A DNA stretch of 64,000 nucleotides from contig JAFYHU010000080.1 in NCBI GenBank assembly GCA_017538965.1, positions 186,001 to 250,000 on the forward strand, given 5' to 3'. A program made the translations under genes and the position numbers. Position 1 is the first letter of the stretch. Every line of letters begins with the position of its first letter. This document shows positions 35,389-43,896 of the stretch, in pieces. This stretch comes from Oscillospiraceae bacterium (GTDB taxonomy: Bacteria > Bacillota > Clostridia > Oscillospirales > Oscillospiraceae). Under the pieces are notes generated by a model that did not search any database, was not told where the DNA came from, and worked only from the letters and a program-made list of their open reading frames with translations.

Positions 35389-36467
35389 TACATTTCAACC
35401 TCCCTCTTGTTCGAGATGCGCACCTGGATCAGCGAAACCGTAGCCAGGATGATGAAGAAGAGAATGGCCTTGGCCTGGGCATAGCCGTACATGTCACGCG
35501 CGAACGCCGTGTTGTAGATGTTCAGCGCGATCATCTGCGTGCCGTTTGACAGGCGCTGGCCCATGAAGTTGCGGACCGTGCCGACGCCGTTGGTCAAGGC
35601 AAGGTTGACATCGAACTGTTTGAACGCCGAGGTCAGAGTCAGGAAGGTGCAGATGGTGAAGGTGGCGGCGATCATGGGAATCTTGATCTTGAAGAGCGTC
35701 GTCATGTCGTTGGCGCCGTCAATCTGCGCCGCTTCCAGAACATCCTTCGGGACAGTGGCCAGACCGTTGATGTAGATGAGCATGATGTAGCCGGCATACT
35801 GCCAGACATACACTACAATGATCGCAATGAAGGCCGTGTTGGTGCTCGCCAGGGCCGAGTGCGGCGAGTTCAGAATCGTGGTCAGCACGTTCGAGAAAAT
35901 GAACTGCCAGATGTAGCCCAGAACGATGCCGCCGATCAGGTTCGGCAGGAAGTAGGCCGCGCGGAAGAATCCGACGCCCTTGAGCTTGGTCGTGCAGAGC
36001 AGGGCCAGCAGGAAAGCCACCAGGTTGACCAGAAGCATGTTGATCACCACGAAGAGCACGGTGAGCAGCAGCGACCAGATGAAGGCCGCCTCCTTGAACA
36101 TGGCAGCATAGTTTTCAAAACCAACCATGCGCGTGTAGGAAACGCCGTTCCAGTCGGTAAAGGAATAGAACACACCGACAAACATCGGAACGATGACCGT
36201 TACGGCAAAGGTAAAGAGCAGGGGGAAGAGGAAGATGATGTTGATGATCGTCCTGTGATGCATGACCGTCGGAATGTAATACAGACCGGCGAGAATCAGC
36301 AGGGCACCGAGAACCAGGAAGAGGCCGCGGAGCGCAACTTTCACGCCCAGATCGACGACCAGATAGGTTTTGGTGATATCCATCCAAAGGGCAGCGGCCA
36401 GAAGGACAAGGCCCAGTATCAGGAGCACCAGTGACAGAATCTTTCTGCCCGTGGTATTTTCATCCAT
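35388..36467 (-). CDS. Carbohydrate ABC permease, MalF/MsmF type
   Basis: Permease subunit of 359 residues. The ATG at 36467 is chosen (GGAGCGTTCCGCATT upstream); an earlier ATG at 36539 would add 24 residues reading through the intergenic hairpin. Two extra N-terminal helices (ILSLVLLILGLVLLAAAL and a second at about 45-65) precede the usual six. MalF-like VGFENYAAMF and the EAA loop EAAQIDGANDMTTLFKIKIPMI are present. It pairs with the MalG-type subunit by stop/start overlap and follows the binding-protein gene by 84 bp, which hold a very stable hairpin. Confidence 0.94.
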   Translation of the reverse strand: MDENTTGRKILSLVLLILGLVLLAAALWMDITKTYLVVDLGVKVALRGLFLVLGALLILAGLYYIPTVMHHRTIINIIFLFPLLFTFAVTVIVPMFVGVFYSFTDWNGVSYTRMVGFENYAAMFKEAAFIWSLLLTVLFVVINMLLVNLVAFLLALLCTTKLKGVGFFRAAYFLPNLIGGIVLGYIWQFIFSNVLTTILNSPHSALASTNTAFIAIIVVYVWQYAGYIMLIYINGLATVPKDVLEAAQIDGANDMTTLFKIKIPMIAATFTICTFLTLTSAFKQFDVNLALTNGVGTVRNFMGQRLSNGTQMIALNIYNTAFARDMYGYAQAKAILFFIILATVSLIQVRISNKREVEM

Positions 36468-36500
36468 AATGCGGAACGCTCCTTTTCTCCGAATAGCAGG

Positions 36501-36529
36501 GGAGGGCGGCGGCTCTGCCGCCGCCCTCC
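36501..36529 (-). promoter_or_regulatory. GC-rich intercistronic hairpin
   Basis: Perfect 13-bp stem GGAGGGCGGCGGC / GCCGCCGCCCTCC with a 3-nt loop and no T-run. It lies between the binding-protein gene and its permease genes. It likely protects the 3' end of the binding-protein mRNA, raising its level over the permeases. Confidence 0.6.
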
Positions 36530-36551
36530 GAAAATTCAATCAGGGAATAAC

Positions 36552-37886
36552 TCAGCCGTTGATGCACTGGGGAATGGTGGACACCATATCGTCGATGAAG
36601 CCCTGGGTATCAATATCGCCCTTGGCATAATCCTGGAAGATGGCGCCGGTGAAGTCCTGCGCGAGGTTCGAGGGCTGGCCCATCCAGTGCCAGGCAGAGG
36701 TCTTGCCGGCAGAGGCAAACTCGGAGATCGGGCCGGCGAACGGATCGGTGGCGACGGCGGTGCAGCTCTTGAACGGGCTGACGCAGCCGGCCTGCTCGAC
36801 CATGATCTTCTGGCCGTCCGGTCCGGCGAGCCAGTTCAGGAACTCCTCGGCCTCGGCCACGTTGCCGTCTTTATAGACAGCCCAGTGGGACGGAGCGTTG
36901 GTCAGGATGGTGTCGATGCCTTCGATAAAGGCATAGGGAACGTAGCCGCACTCGAAGTTGCCGGCAGAAGCGTACAGATCCTTATAGTCGTTGGTCAGGG
37001 AGGAGCCGATCCAGGAGCCCTGAGTGACGAAGGCATACTTGCCGCCGGCAAAGCCGGAGACCTGCATATCATAGTTGCCGGAAACCAGCAGGGCGGGGTC
37101 GGAATACTGGTTGAACAGGCCGACCATCTCGGCAAACGGAGTGAAGCGGTCGAGATCCAGCTTGCCGCCGTCCATCAGCATGTCAAAATAGGTGGTGTCG
37201 TCGCGGGCAAGGCCTGCATCCAGATACTGGCCGAACAGGTGCTGGCCGGTGGACCAGTAGAGCTCAGTGGCATTGGCGCAGTAACCGATGACGGCGGTGA
37301 GACCCAGCTCGTCCTTCTTGGCATCGATTGCCTCGAAGGCGGCCTTCATGGACTCGGGTCCGGTGATGCTCTTCGGATCAACGCCGGCCTTCTCCAGAAT
37401 GGCCTTGTTGTAGGCAAGGCCGATGGCCTCGGTGGTGTAGGGGAAGCCTACCAGAGCGCCGGTGTCATCCACAAAGCCGGCGTCGGTGTCCTTCGCCCAT
37501 TCCTGATCGGACATGTCAACGACCATGCCGGTCCAGTTGGCCAGGTCGGGTTTGCCTTCGAAGACGAAGATGTCGGGCATGTTGCCGGCCTGATAGTACT
37601 GCTTCAGCGTGGCCTGCAGGTCAACGCCGCCGCCGAGAGACTCGACTTCGACTTTCTTGCCGGTGGCCGCTTCATAGGCTTTGGCAGCCTCTTCCAGCGG
37701 AGTCGCGATCTCGATTTTGCCGTTGAACAGACGGATTCCGCTGCCGGAAGCAGCCGGAGCGGCGCTGTCTGAGCTGCTTTCAGCAGGTGCGGCTGCGGGA
37801 GCGGCAGCCTGCTCGGTGGAGACACCGCAGGCGCCCAGAGCAAGCACCATGACCACTGCCAGAAGCAAAGCAAGATACTTCTTCAT
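36552..37886 (-). CDS. Sugar-binding lipoprotein of a CUT1 importer (MsmE-like)
   Basis: Extracellular solute-binding protein, family 1, of 444 residues. The lipobox LGAC places the lipidated Cys at residue 20, followed by an Ala/Pro/Ser-rich spacer to about residue 50. PLEEAAKAYEAATGKKVEVE and YYQAGNMPDIFVFEG are family features, as is KDGNVAEAEEFLNWLAGPDGQKI. It heads the operon with the two permeases. A consensus promoter and a long dyad lie upstream. The ligand is probably sucrose or a related oligosaccharide, judging from the divergent genes. Confidence 0.94.
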   Translation of the reverse strand: MKKYLALLLAVVMVLALGACGVSTEQAAAPAAAPAESSSDSAAPAASGSGIRLFNGKIEIATPLEEAAKAYEAATGKKVEVESLGGGVDLQATLKQYYQAGNMPDIFVFEGKPDLANWTGMVVDMSDQEWAKDTDAGFVDDTGALVGFPYTTEAIGLAYNKAILEKAGVDPKSITGPESMKAAFEAIDAKKDELGLTAVIGYCANATELYWSTGQHLFGQYLDAGLARDDTTYFDMLMDGGKLDLDRFTPFAEMVGLFNQYSDPALLVSGNYDMQVSGFAGGKYAFVTQGSWIGSSLTNDYKDLYASAGNFECGYVPYAFIEGIDTILTNAPSHWAVYKDGNVAEAEEFLNWLAGPDGQKIMVEQAGCVSPFKSCTAVATDPFAGPISEFASAGKTSAWHWMGQPSNLAQDFTGAIFQDYAKGDIDTQGFIDDMVSTIPQCING

Positions 37887-37910
37887 TTTTTTTCCTCACT
37901 TTTCAAAAAA

Positions 37911-37943
37911 TTTTGCTATTGGCGCTTCCCAATAACTGCAAAA
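37911..37943. promoter_or_regulatory. Operator-like dyad overlapping the importer transcription start
   Basis: An interrupted palindrome, TTTTGC (37911-37916), ATTGG (37918-37922), CCAAT (37929-37933), GCAAAA (37938-37943), lies immediately downstream of the -10 box of the binding-protein gene. That is a classical repressor position. A LacI- or GntR-type regulator is expected but none is encoded beside it. Confidence 0.5.
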
Positions 37944-37972
37944 ATTATAGCATTTGAACAAATCAAAAGCAA
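37944..37972 (-). promoter_or_regulatory. Predicted promoter of the sugar importer operon
   Basis: Minus strand TTGCTT, 17-bp spacer, TATAAT. The leader is about 50 bp. Confidence 0.75.
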
Positions 37973-38071
37973 GATTTTTTGTGCTCTGCCAAAAAACTGG
38001 GCGTTTTGCACAAGAAAAGAAGAAAAGAATTGTGCTATTTGACAAGCAGAATCCGTAAAGAAAGACCGGCC

Positions 38072-38100
38072 TTGCAATCATCCGGCTCATGAGGTAAAAT
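38072..38100 (+). promoter_or_regulatory. Predicted promoter of the amylosucrase-fructokinase operon
   Basis: TTGCAA, 17-bp spacer, TAAAAT, divergent from the importer promoter about 100 bp away. Confidence 0.65.
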
Positions 38101-38154
38101 GACTGTACAGACTGCACAAGGCTGATGACCGGAAAGACGGGAAGGACAGAGAAA

Positions 38155-40050
38155 ATGCAGGGACAGAAATGGAAAAAAGAGTTCCGCGAACGCTTTGAAA
38201 AACAGGGCGATGAACTGCAGGGGCTCTACATGGAGCTCTATAACGGGGACGGGCAGGCATGGGACTGGTTCTGCGGCATGCTTTACCGCTGTTGGCAGGA
38301 GCGGCCGGAGGCGCTGAAGAAGCTGGACCGCGCGCGGGAAAAGGACAGCGAGTGGTACCGCGGGCATCATCTGCTTGGCACGCTGATGTATGCAGATGCG
38401 TTTGCGGGCACGCTGCAGGGCGTACGGGAAAAGCTCGACTATCTGTGCGAATGCGGGATCAACTATCTGCACCTGATGCCGCTGCTCATGAGCCCTAAAG
38501 ATCGAAGCGACGGCGGCTACGCGGTGTCGGATTTCCGGCGCGTTCAGCCGGAGCTGGGCAGCATGGAGGATCTGGAAGCTCTTGCGGCGGACTGCCACGA
38601 ACGCGGCATCTCGGTCTGCCTGGACTTCGTGATGAACCATACCAGCGAGGACCACGAATGGGCGCGGAGAGCCTGCGCCGGGGATGAGGAGGCCCAGCGG
38701 CGCTATTTCTTCTATGACGACTGGACGATCCCCAACGAATTTGAAAAGACCGTGCCGCAGGTCTTCCCGACTACGGCGCCCGGGAACTTCCGCTGGTGCG
38801 ACGAGGCACACAAGGTGGTCATGACGACCTTCTATCCTTACCAGTGGGACCTGAACTACCGCAATCCCGAAGTGTTCAACGACATGACCGAGAACATGCT
38901 CTACCTGTGCAACCGGGGGATCGACGTGATCCGTCTGGACGCGGTGCCCTATATCTGGAAGGAGCTCGGCACCAACTGCCGCAACCTTCCCCAGGTGCAC
39001 CAGCTGGTGCGCATGATGCGCATCGTCTGCGAGATCGTCTGCCCGGGCACGCTGTTGCTCGGCGAGGTCGTGATGGAGCCGTCCAAGGTCGTGCCCTATT
39101 TCGGAACGGTGGAAAAACCCGAATGCCATCTGCTTTATAATGTGACGACCATGGCCAGCATCTGGCACACCGTGGCCACCCGCGATGTCCGCCTGCTGCG
39201 GCACCAGCTCGGCCAGGTCTTTTTCCTGCCGAAGGAATACACCTTTTTAAACTATCTGCGCTGCCACGACGATATCGGCTGGGGCCTGGACTATCCCTTC
39301 CTCGGTCAATTCGGCATGGGCGAGGTGTCCCACAAGAAATATCTGAACGATTACCTGACCGGCCGCTTCCCCGGAAGCCCGGCCCGGGGCGAACTGTACA
39401 ACGATGATCCGCGTCTGGGCGACGCCCGCCTCTGCGGGACGACGGCCTCTCTCTGCGGCATCGAGAGCGCACGCTATGAGCAGAACGACGAAAAGCTGGC
39501 CTGGGCGCTGCGCCTGGACCTGATGCTGCACGCCTGCATGTTTACGCTCAGCGGCATCCCGGTTCTCTATGCAGGGGATGAGATCGGCCGCGAAAACGAC
39601 TACGGCTACCACGAAGACCCGATGAAGGCGGCCGACAGCCGCTATCTGCACCGCGGAAAGATGGACTGGGCCGCGGCGGAGAAACGGAACGACCCGGAGA
39701 GCAGCGAAGGACGCCTGTTCCGGACCCTGCGCAGGCTCGAAACGCTTCGAACGGAGCACCGCGTCTTCGACGGGAAAGCGGATACCTGGATTCTCGACAC
39801 GAAGGACGACAGCGTGCTCGGGATCGGCCGCTACCGGGAAGGAGAAAAACTGCTGGCGCTGTTCAACTTTGCCGGAGACGAGCGCTTCGTCTCGCTGGAG
39901 AGCGAACTGGGCGAGTATCGGGATCTTCTTGAGGAAAGCCCCGCGGACAAAAGCAGCCTGCGCATTCCGCCCGGCGGATTTCTCTGGCTGCTCTGTGAAT
40001 TTGAGACGGAAGAAACGGAAGGAGAGAGCGAGAATGAAGAAAAGCTTTGA
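38155..40050 (+). CDS. Amylosucrase-like GH13 enzyme
   Basis: Cytoplasmic enzyme of 631 residues that acts on sucrose, releasing fructose and either building an alpha-glucan or hydrolysing the bond. YADAFAGTL, DGGYAVSDFRRVQPELGSM and PYQWDLNYRNPEVF are amylosucrase features. Catalytic residues read as Asp262 (IRLDAV), Glu304 (LLGEVV) and Asp372 (RCHDD). These match the known Asp286/Glu328/Asp393 of Neisseria polysaccharea amylosucrase with small offsets. ATG 38155 is preferred to 38125 for its AAGGACAGAG site. Its end overlaps fructokinase by 17 bp. Sucrose hydrolase of the same subfamily is the main alternative. Confidence 0.88.
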   Translation: MQGQKWKKEFRERFEKQGDELQGLYMELYNGDGQAWDWFCGMLYRCWQERPEALKKLDRAREKDSEWYRGHHLLGTLMYADAFAGTLQGVREKLDYLCECGINYLHLMPLLMSPKDRSDGGYAVSDFRRVQPELGSMEDLEALAADCHERGISVCLDFVMNHTSEDHEWARRACAGDEEAQRRYFFYDDWTIPNEFEKTVPQVFPTTAPGNFRWCDEAHKVVMTTFYPYQWDLNYRNPEVFNDMTENMLYLCNRGIDVIRLDAVPYIWKELGTNCRNLPQVHQLVRMMRIVCEIVCPGTLLLGEVVMEPSKVVPYFGTVEKPECHLLYNVTTMASIWHTVATRDVRLLRHQLGQVFFLPKEYTFLNYLRCHDDIGWGLDYPFLGQFGMGEVSHKKYLNDYLTGRFPGSPARGELYNDDPRLGDARLCGTTASLCGIESARYEQNDEKLAWALRLDLMLHACMFTLSGIPVLYAGDEIGRENDYGYHEDPMKAADSRYLHRGKMDWAAAEKRNDPESSEGRLFRTLRRLETLRTEHRVFDGKADTWILDTKDDSVLGIGRYREGEKLLALFNFAGDERFVSLESELGEYRDLLEESPADKSSLRIPPGGFLWLLCEFETEETEGESENEEKL

Positions 40051-40993
40051 TGTGGTCGCACTGGGCGAACTGCTCATCGACTTTACCGAAAACGGAACCA
40101 GCGCCCAGGGAAACCCTCTCATGGAGGCCAACCCCGGCGGCGCACCCTGCAACGTGCTGGCGATGCTGAAAAAACTCGGGAAGAACTGCGCATTCATCGG
40201 CAAGGTGGGCGAGGACCTGTTCGGGAGAATGTTGCGGGAGGAGATCGTCCGGGCGGGCATCTGCGACGAGGCCCTGCTGACCGATCCCGACGCCCGCACG
40301 ACCCTGGCCTTCGTCAAGACCTTCCCGAACGGAGACCGGGACTTTTCCTTCTATCGCAACCCCGGCGCCGACATGATGCTGCGCGAGGACGAACTGCCCC
40401 TGGAGATGCTGAAAGACACCCGGATTTTCCACTTCGGTACGCTGTCCATGACGCATCCCTCGGTCCGGCGGGCGACGAAGACCGCGGTCAGGACCGCGAA
40501 GGAAGCCGGCGCGCTCATCTCCTTTGACCCCAACCTGCGCCCGCCTCTCTGGGCAAACCTGGAGGAGGCGAGAGAGCAGATCGGCTGGGGCCTCGGCCAG
40601 TGCGATATTCTCAAGATCGCCGACAACGAACTGAAGTTTATGACCGGGGAGGACGACTTCGGCGCGGGTGCTGCCGTGCTGAGAGAGCGGTATCCCAACA
40701 TCCGAATCCTGAACGTCACGGCCGGCGGCGACGGCAGCTGGTCCTGGTGCGGCAGCGAGACTGTTTTTGAACCGGCCTGCAGCCTCGGCGGCGTGATCGA
40801 GACCACCGGCGCCGGGGACACCTTCTGCGCCTGCGTGCTCAACGACGTGCTCGAATACGGGATCGACGGGCGGAAGGAGAGCGACCTGCACCGCATGCTC
40901 CGCTATGCCAACACGGCGGCGTATCTCGTGACCACCCGAAAGGGCGCCATCCGCTCGATGCCGGAGAGAGAAGAAGTGGAAATACTCCTGTAA
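40034..40993 (+). CDS. Fructokinase (PfkB family)
   Basis: Cytoplasmic sugar kinase of 319 residues that would phosphorylate fructose released from sucrose. The start at 40034 (GGAGAGAGCGAGA upstream) lies inside the end of the amylosucrase gene. FDVVALGELLIDFTENG and NPGGAPCNVLAMLKKLG are the PfkB N-terminal signature. ETTGAGDTFCACVL is the C-terminal signature with the catalytic Asp. Close coupling with amylosucrase makes fructose the likely substrate; ribokinase or other PfkB activities are less likely. A strong terminator follows. Confidence 0.92.
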   Translation: MKKSFDVVALGELLIDFTENGTSAQGNPLMEANPGGAPCNVLAMLKKLGKNCAFIGKVGEDLFGRMLREEIVRAGICDEALLTDPDARTTLAFVKTFPNGDRDFSFYRNPGADMMLREDELPLEMLKDTRIFHFGTLSMTHPSVRRATKTAVRTAKEAGALISFDPNLRPPLWANLEEAREQIGWGLGQCDILKIADNELKFMTGEDDFGAGAAVLRERYPNIRILNVTAGGDGSWSWCGSETVFEPACSLGGVIETTGAGDTFCACVLNDVLEYGIDGRKESDLHRMLRYANTAAYLVTTRKGAIRSMPEREEVEILL

Positions 40994-40999
40994 AAGTTA

Positions 41000-41043
41000 C
41001 ACATCAAAAAAGGACGGTCATCTGACCGTCCTTTTTTGATGTG
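41000..41043. terminator. Bidirectional terminator
   Basis: Near-continuous palindrome: CACATCAAAAAAGGACGG (41000-41017) pairs with CCGTCCTTTTTTGATGTG (41026-41043) around a short apical loop. It serves both fructokinase and the convergent MATE gene. Confidence 0.92.
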
Positions 41044-41051
41044 CCTTTCGG

Positions 41052-42419
41052 CTATCGCTCGCTTAATGATTTTTCCATTCCGCGCAGGGCCGAGCGCAGG
41101 AAGAAGGCACTGGCGATGAGCGAGACGATCTCGGCGATGGGAAAGCACCACCAGACGTTGTTGACATCCCCCGTCAGCGAGAGCAGCCAGGCCGCCGGGA
41201 TCAGGGCCAGAACCTGACGCAGGATTGAAACGAAGAGGGAATACAGACTGCGGTCCAGCGCCTGACAGGCAGAGCCCGCCACGATGCAGAAGCCGGCAAA
41301 GATGAAGTGCCAGCTGATGCGGCGCAGGGCCTTGACGCCGATGGACAGCATCATCTCGGACGGGCTGAAGATGCTCAGCAGCTGCGCCGGGAACAGCTGG
41401 AATACCAGCAGACCCAGCACCAGGAAAAATGTGGCATACAGCACGCCGAAGCGGATGGTGCGGTAGATGCGCTCCTTTTTTCCGGCGCCGTAGTTGTAGC
41501 CGATGATCGGGATCATCGCGTTGTTCAGGCCGAAAACCGGCATGAAGAAGAAACTCTGAATCTTGAAATAGACGCCGTACACGGCGACGGCTGTCGAGGT
41601 AAAGGCACCCAGAATGATGTTCATCAGGTAGTTGGTGATCGAGCCGATGCCCATCATCAGGATGGACGGGAAGCCGATCTGATAGATGCGCCGCACGATT
41701 CTGCCCACAGGGCGGATGTCCCGCAGCGCAAGGGGCACTTCCCGGTTTCGCCGGATATGGAACAGAAAGCCGAAGAAGGCGCCGAGAGCCTGCCCGATGA
41801 CGGTCGCGATGGCCGCGCCGGCCGTGCCCATCGCCGGCAGGCCGCACCAGCCGAAGATAAAGAACGGGTCCAGAATGATGTTGGTCACCGCACCGATGAT
41901 CTGAGTCCACATCGAGTATTTCGTGAGGCCTGTCGACTGCAGAAAGCGTTCAACGCAGACTTCGAGATAGACAAACAGCGAACCGATCGTCACGATGCGC
42001 AGATAACTGTCCGCATAGCTGCGGATGCTCTCGACATTTGTCTGCGATCGGATGAAGGCGTCCGCCCCGAAAATGCCGAACAGAGCCATCAGCGCCCAAC
42101 AGCAGAAGCAGAGGAAGATGGCCGTGCCGGCGGTCTTGCTCGCCTCTTCCCGGTCACCTCTGCCCAGCGCCCGCGAGATCAGCGTGCTGACGCCGACCCC
42201 GGTGCCTGTGGCGAGGCCGATCATGATATTCTGGGCGGGGAAGGCCAGCGAAAGGGCCGACAGGCAGTCCTCGGAGACCATGGAGACATAGATGCTGTCC
42301 ACGATGTTGTAAAGCGCCTGCACCAGCATCGACAGCATCATGGGGATGGCCAGCTTCAGAAGCAGCCGCCCTTCCTGCATTTCTCCCATTCGCCGGGAGT
42401 CGAGTGTATTTCCAGCCAT
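41052..42419 (-). CDS. MATE-family efflux transporter
   Basis: Membrane antiporter of 455 residues with about 12 helices. LLKLAIPMMLSMLVQALYNI and the paired GTGVGVSTLISRALGRGD segment mark the first half. The second half contains FGLNNAMIPIIGYNYGAGKK, the matching repeat. Family members export cationic drugs or metabolites using Na+ or H+ gradients. The substrate is not predictable. The gene is preceded by an A/T-rich leader without a clear ribosome site (GTAGGTATG). It stands alone between a terminator and repeat copy 3. Confidence 0.93.
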   Translation of the reverse strand: MAGNTLDSRRMGEMQEGRLLLKLAIPMMLSMLVQALYNIVDSIYVSMVSEDCLSALSLAFPAQNIMIGLATGTGVGVSTLISRALGRGDREEASKTAGTAIFLCFCCWALMALFGIFGADAFIRSQTNVESIRSYADSYLRIVTIGSLFVYLEVCVERFLQSTGLTKYSMWTQIIGAVTNIILDPFFIFGWCGLPAMGTAGAAIATVIGQALGAFFGFLFHIRRNREVPLALRDIRPVGRIVRRIYQIGFPSILMMGIGSITNYLMNIILGAFTSTAVAVYGVYFKIQSFFFMPVFGLNNAMIPIIGYNYGAGKKERIYRTIRFGVLYATFFLVLGLLVFQLFPAQLLSIFSPSEMMLSIGVKALRRISWHFIFAGFCIVAGSACQALDRSLYSLFVSILRQVLALIPAAWLLSLTGDVNNVWWCFPIAEIVSLIASAFFLRSALRGMEKSLSER

Positions 42420-42469
42420 ACCTACTTACTTACTCTTTTCTTTCCAAATTCTTATTTGCTCCCGTTCTC

Positions 42470-42618
42470 AGCTTTCTGCAATTACGCGGAATCGTGCCTT
42501 TCCCCTCGCTCTTACCTCTCCCCGCCGCGTTTTATATAATAATCCATTCGCGGCAGCAGTGCTTGTCAAGGGGCTTATCGTTCCCTGGCCGCGAAACAAT
42601 ACCGCCTGATTGGGAGCG
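42470..42618. repeat. Dispersed structured intergenic repeat, family A, copy 3
   Basis: Most diverged copy. Stem 1 is ACGCGG (42484-42489) with CCGCGT (42525-42530): the closing G-C pair of the other two copies is replaced by A-T, a compensatory change. Stem 2 is TTCGCGGC (42547-42554) with GCCGCGAA (42588-42595). It occupies the gap between proA (stop 21 bp away) and the MATE gene, both minus strand. Nothing else is recognisable in this 220-bp gap. Confidence 0.8.
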
Positions 42619-42639
42619 CCAGTAACGTGCGTCGGGCGA

Positions 42640-43896
42640 TCAGCGGATCTGGCCGGTGCCGCGGACGATATATTTATAGGTGTTCAGTTCCTCGAGACCC
42701 ATGGGGCCGCGGGCGTGCAGTTTCTGGGTGGAGATGCCCATCTCGCAGCCCAGGCCGAATTCCCCGCCGTCGGTAAAGCGGGTGGAGCAGTTGACGTAGA
42801 CGGCTGCCGCGTCCACCAGCGCGGTGAACTTCGCGGCGCTTTCATCGCTGCCGGTCAGGATGGCTTCGCTGTGGCCGGTCGAGTGTTCGGCGATGTGCGC
42901 GATGGCGGCATCGACGTTATCCACGACGCCGACGGCCAGAATGTAATCCAGAAACTCGGTGTCAAAGTCCTTTTCGCCGGCCGGCGTGCCCGGAATAATC
43001 GCTGCGGCCTGTCTGTCGAGACGCAGCTCGACCGGAACCAGACCCTTTTCCCGACGATCGTCAACCAGACGCTTCTTCAGGCGGGGCAGGAAGCGTTCCG
43101 CAATGTCTCTGTGCACCAGCAGCACCTCTTCGGCGTTGCAGACCGAGGGGCGGCTCGCCTTGGCATTTTCGATGATATCGAGCGCCCGGTCGAGATCCGC
43201 GGTTTTATCCACAAAGATGTGGCAGATGCCGGTGCCGGTCTGGATGCATGGCACCTTCGCGTTCTCCAGGCAGCGGCGGATCAGGCCCGCGCCGCCGCGG
43301 GGAATCAGCAGGTCAATCAGCCCGACGGCCTGCATGAGCTCGTCGGCGCTTTTGTGGTCGGTGTCCTCGACGAAGCCGACCAGCTCCTTCGGAAGACCTG
43401 TGTCCTCGAGACCGTGGTGAATGGCCTGAACAATCGCTCTGTTCGAGCGGAAGGATTCCTTCCCGCCGCGCAGCACGACCGCGTTGCCGGACTTCAGCGC
43501 CAGCACGGCGGCGTCAGAGGTGACGTTCGGGCGGCTCTCATAGATGATGGCGATCACACCGAGAGGAGCCGAGGTCTTCTCAATTACCAGCCCGTTCGGG
43601 CGTTCCACCCTGCGAAGCACCTTTCCCTCCGGGTCCGGAAGCGCCGCGACCTCGCGCACGCCCTGCGCCATGCCGGCGATGCGCTCTTCGTTCAGGGTGA
43701 GCCGGTCCATCATCACTTCGCCGTACTTGCTCTTCGCCGCCTCGATGTCCTCCCGGTTGGCGGACAGAATGGCATCCTGCTCCGCGACCAGCCGCCGTGC
43801 GATGGCCTCCAGCGCGGCATTTTTCTTTTCCGTTGCGCCTGTCAGAGCGGGCAGCGCAGCGCGCGTCTCCCGCAGCATGTCCTGTGTGTTTTTCAT
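42640..43896 (-). CDS. proA: Gamma-glutamyl phosphate reductase
   Basis: Cytoplasmic NADPH-dependent dehydrogenase of 418 residues, second enzyme of proline synthesis from glutamate. LGVIAIIYESRPNVTSDAAVLALKSGNAVVLRGG is spread over two adjoining family motifs near residues 115-145. The catalytic Cys lies in ASRPSVCNAEEV, and FGLGCEMGISTQKLHARGPM is near the C-terminus. Length is typical. The ATG overlaps the proB stop by 4 bp. The order proB-proA is conserved widely. Confidence 0.97.
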   Translation of the reverse strand: MKNTQDMLRETRAALPALTGATEKKNAALEAIARRLVAEQDAILSANREDIEAAKSKYGEVMMDRLTLNEERIAGMAQGVREVAALPDPEGKVLRRVERPNGLVIEKTSAPLGVIAIIYESRPNVTSDAAVLALKSGNAVVLRGGKESFRSNRAIVQAIHHGLEDTGLPKELVGFVEDTDHKSADELMQAVGLIDLLIPRGGAGLIRRCLENAKVPCIQTGTGICHIFVDKTADLDRALDIIENAKASRPSVCNAEEVLLVHRDIAERFLPRLKKRLVDDRREKGLVPVELRLDRQAAAIIPGTPAGEKDFDTEFLDYILAVGVVDNVDAAIAHIAEHSTGHSEAILTGSDESAAKFTALVDAAAVYVNCSTRFTDGGEFGLGCEMGISTQKLHARGPMGLEELNTYKYIVRGTGQIR

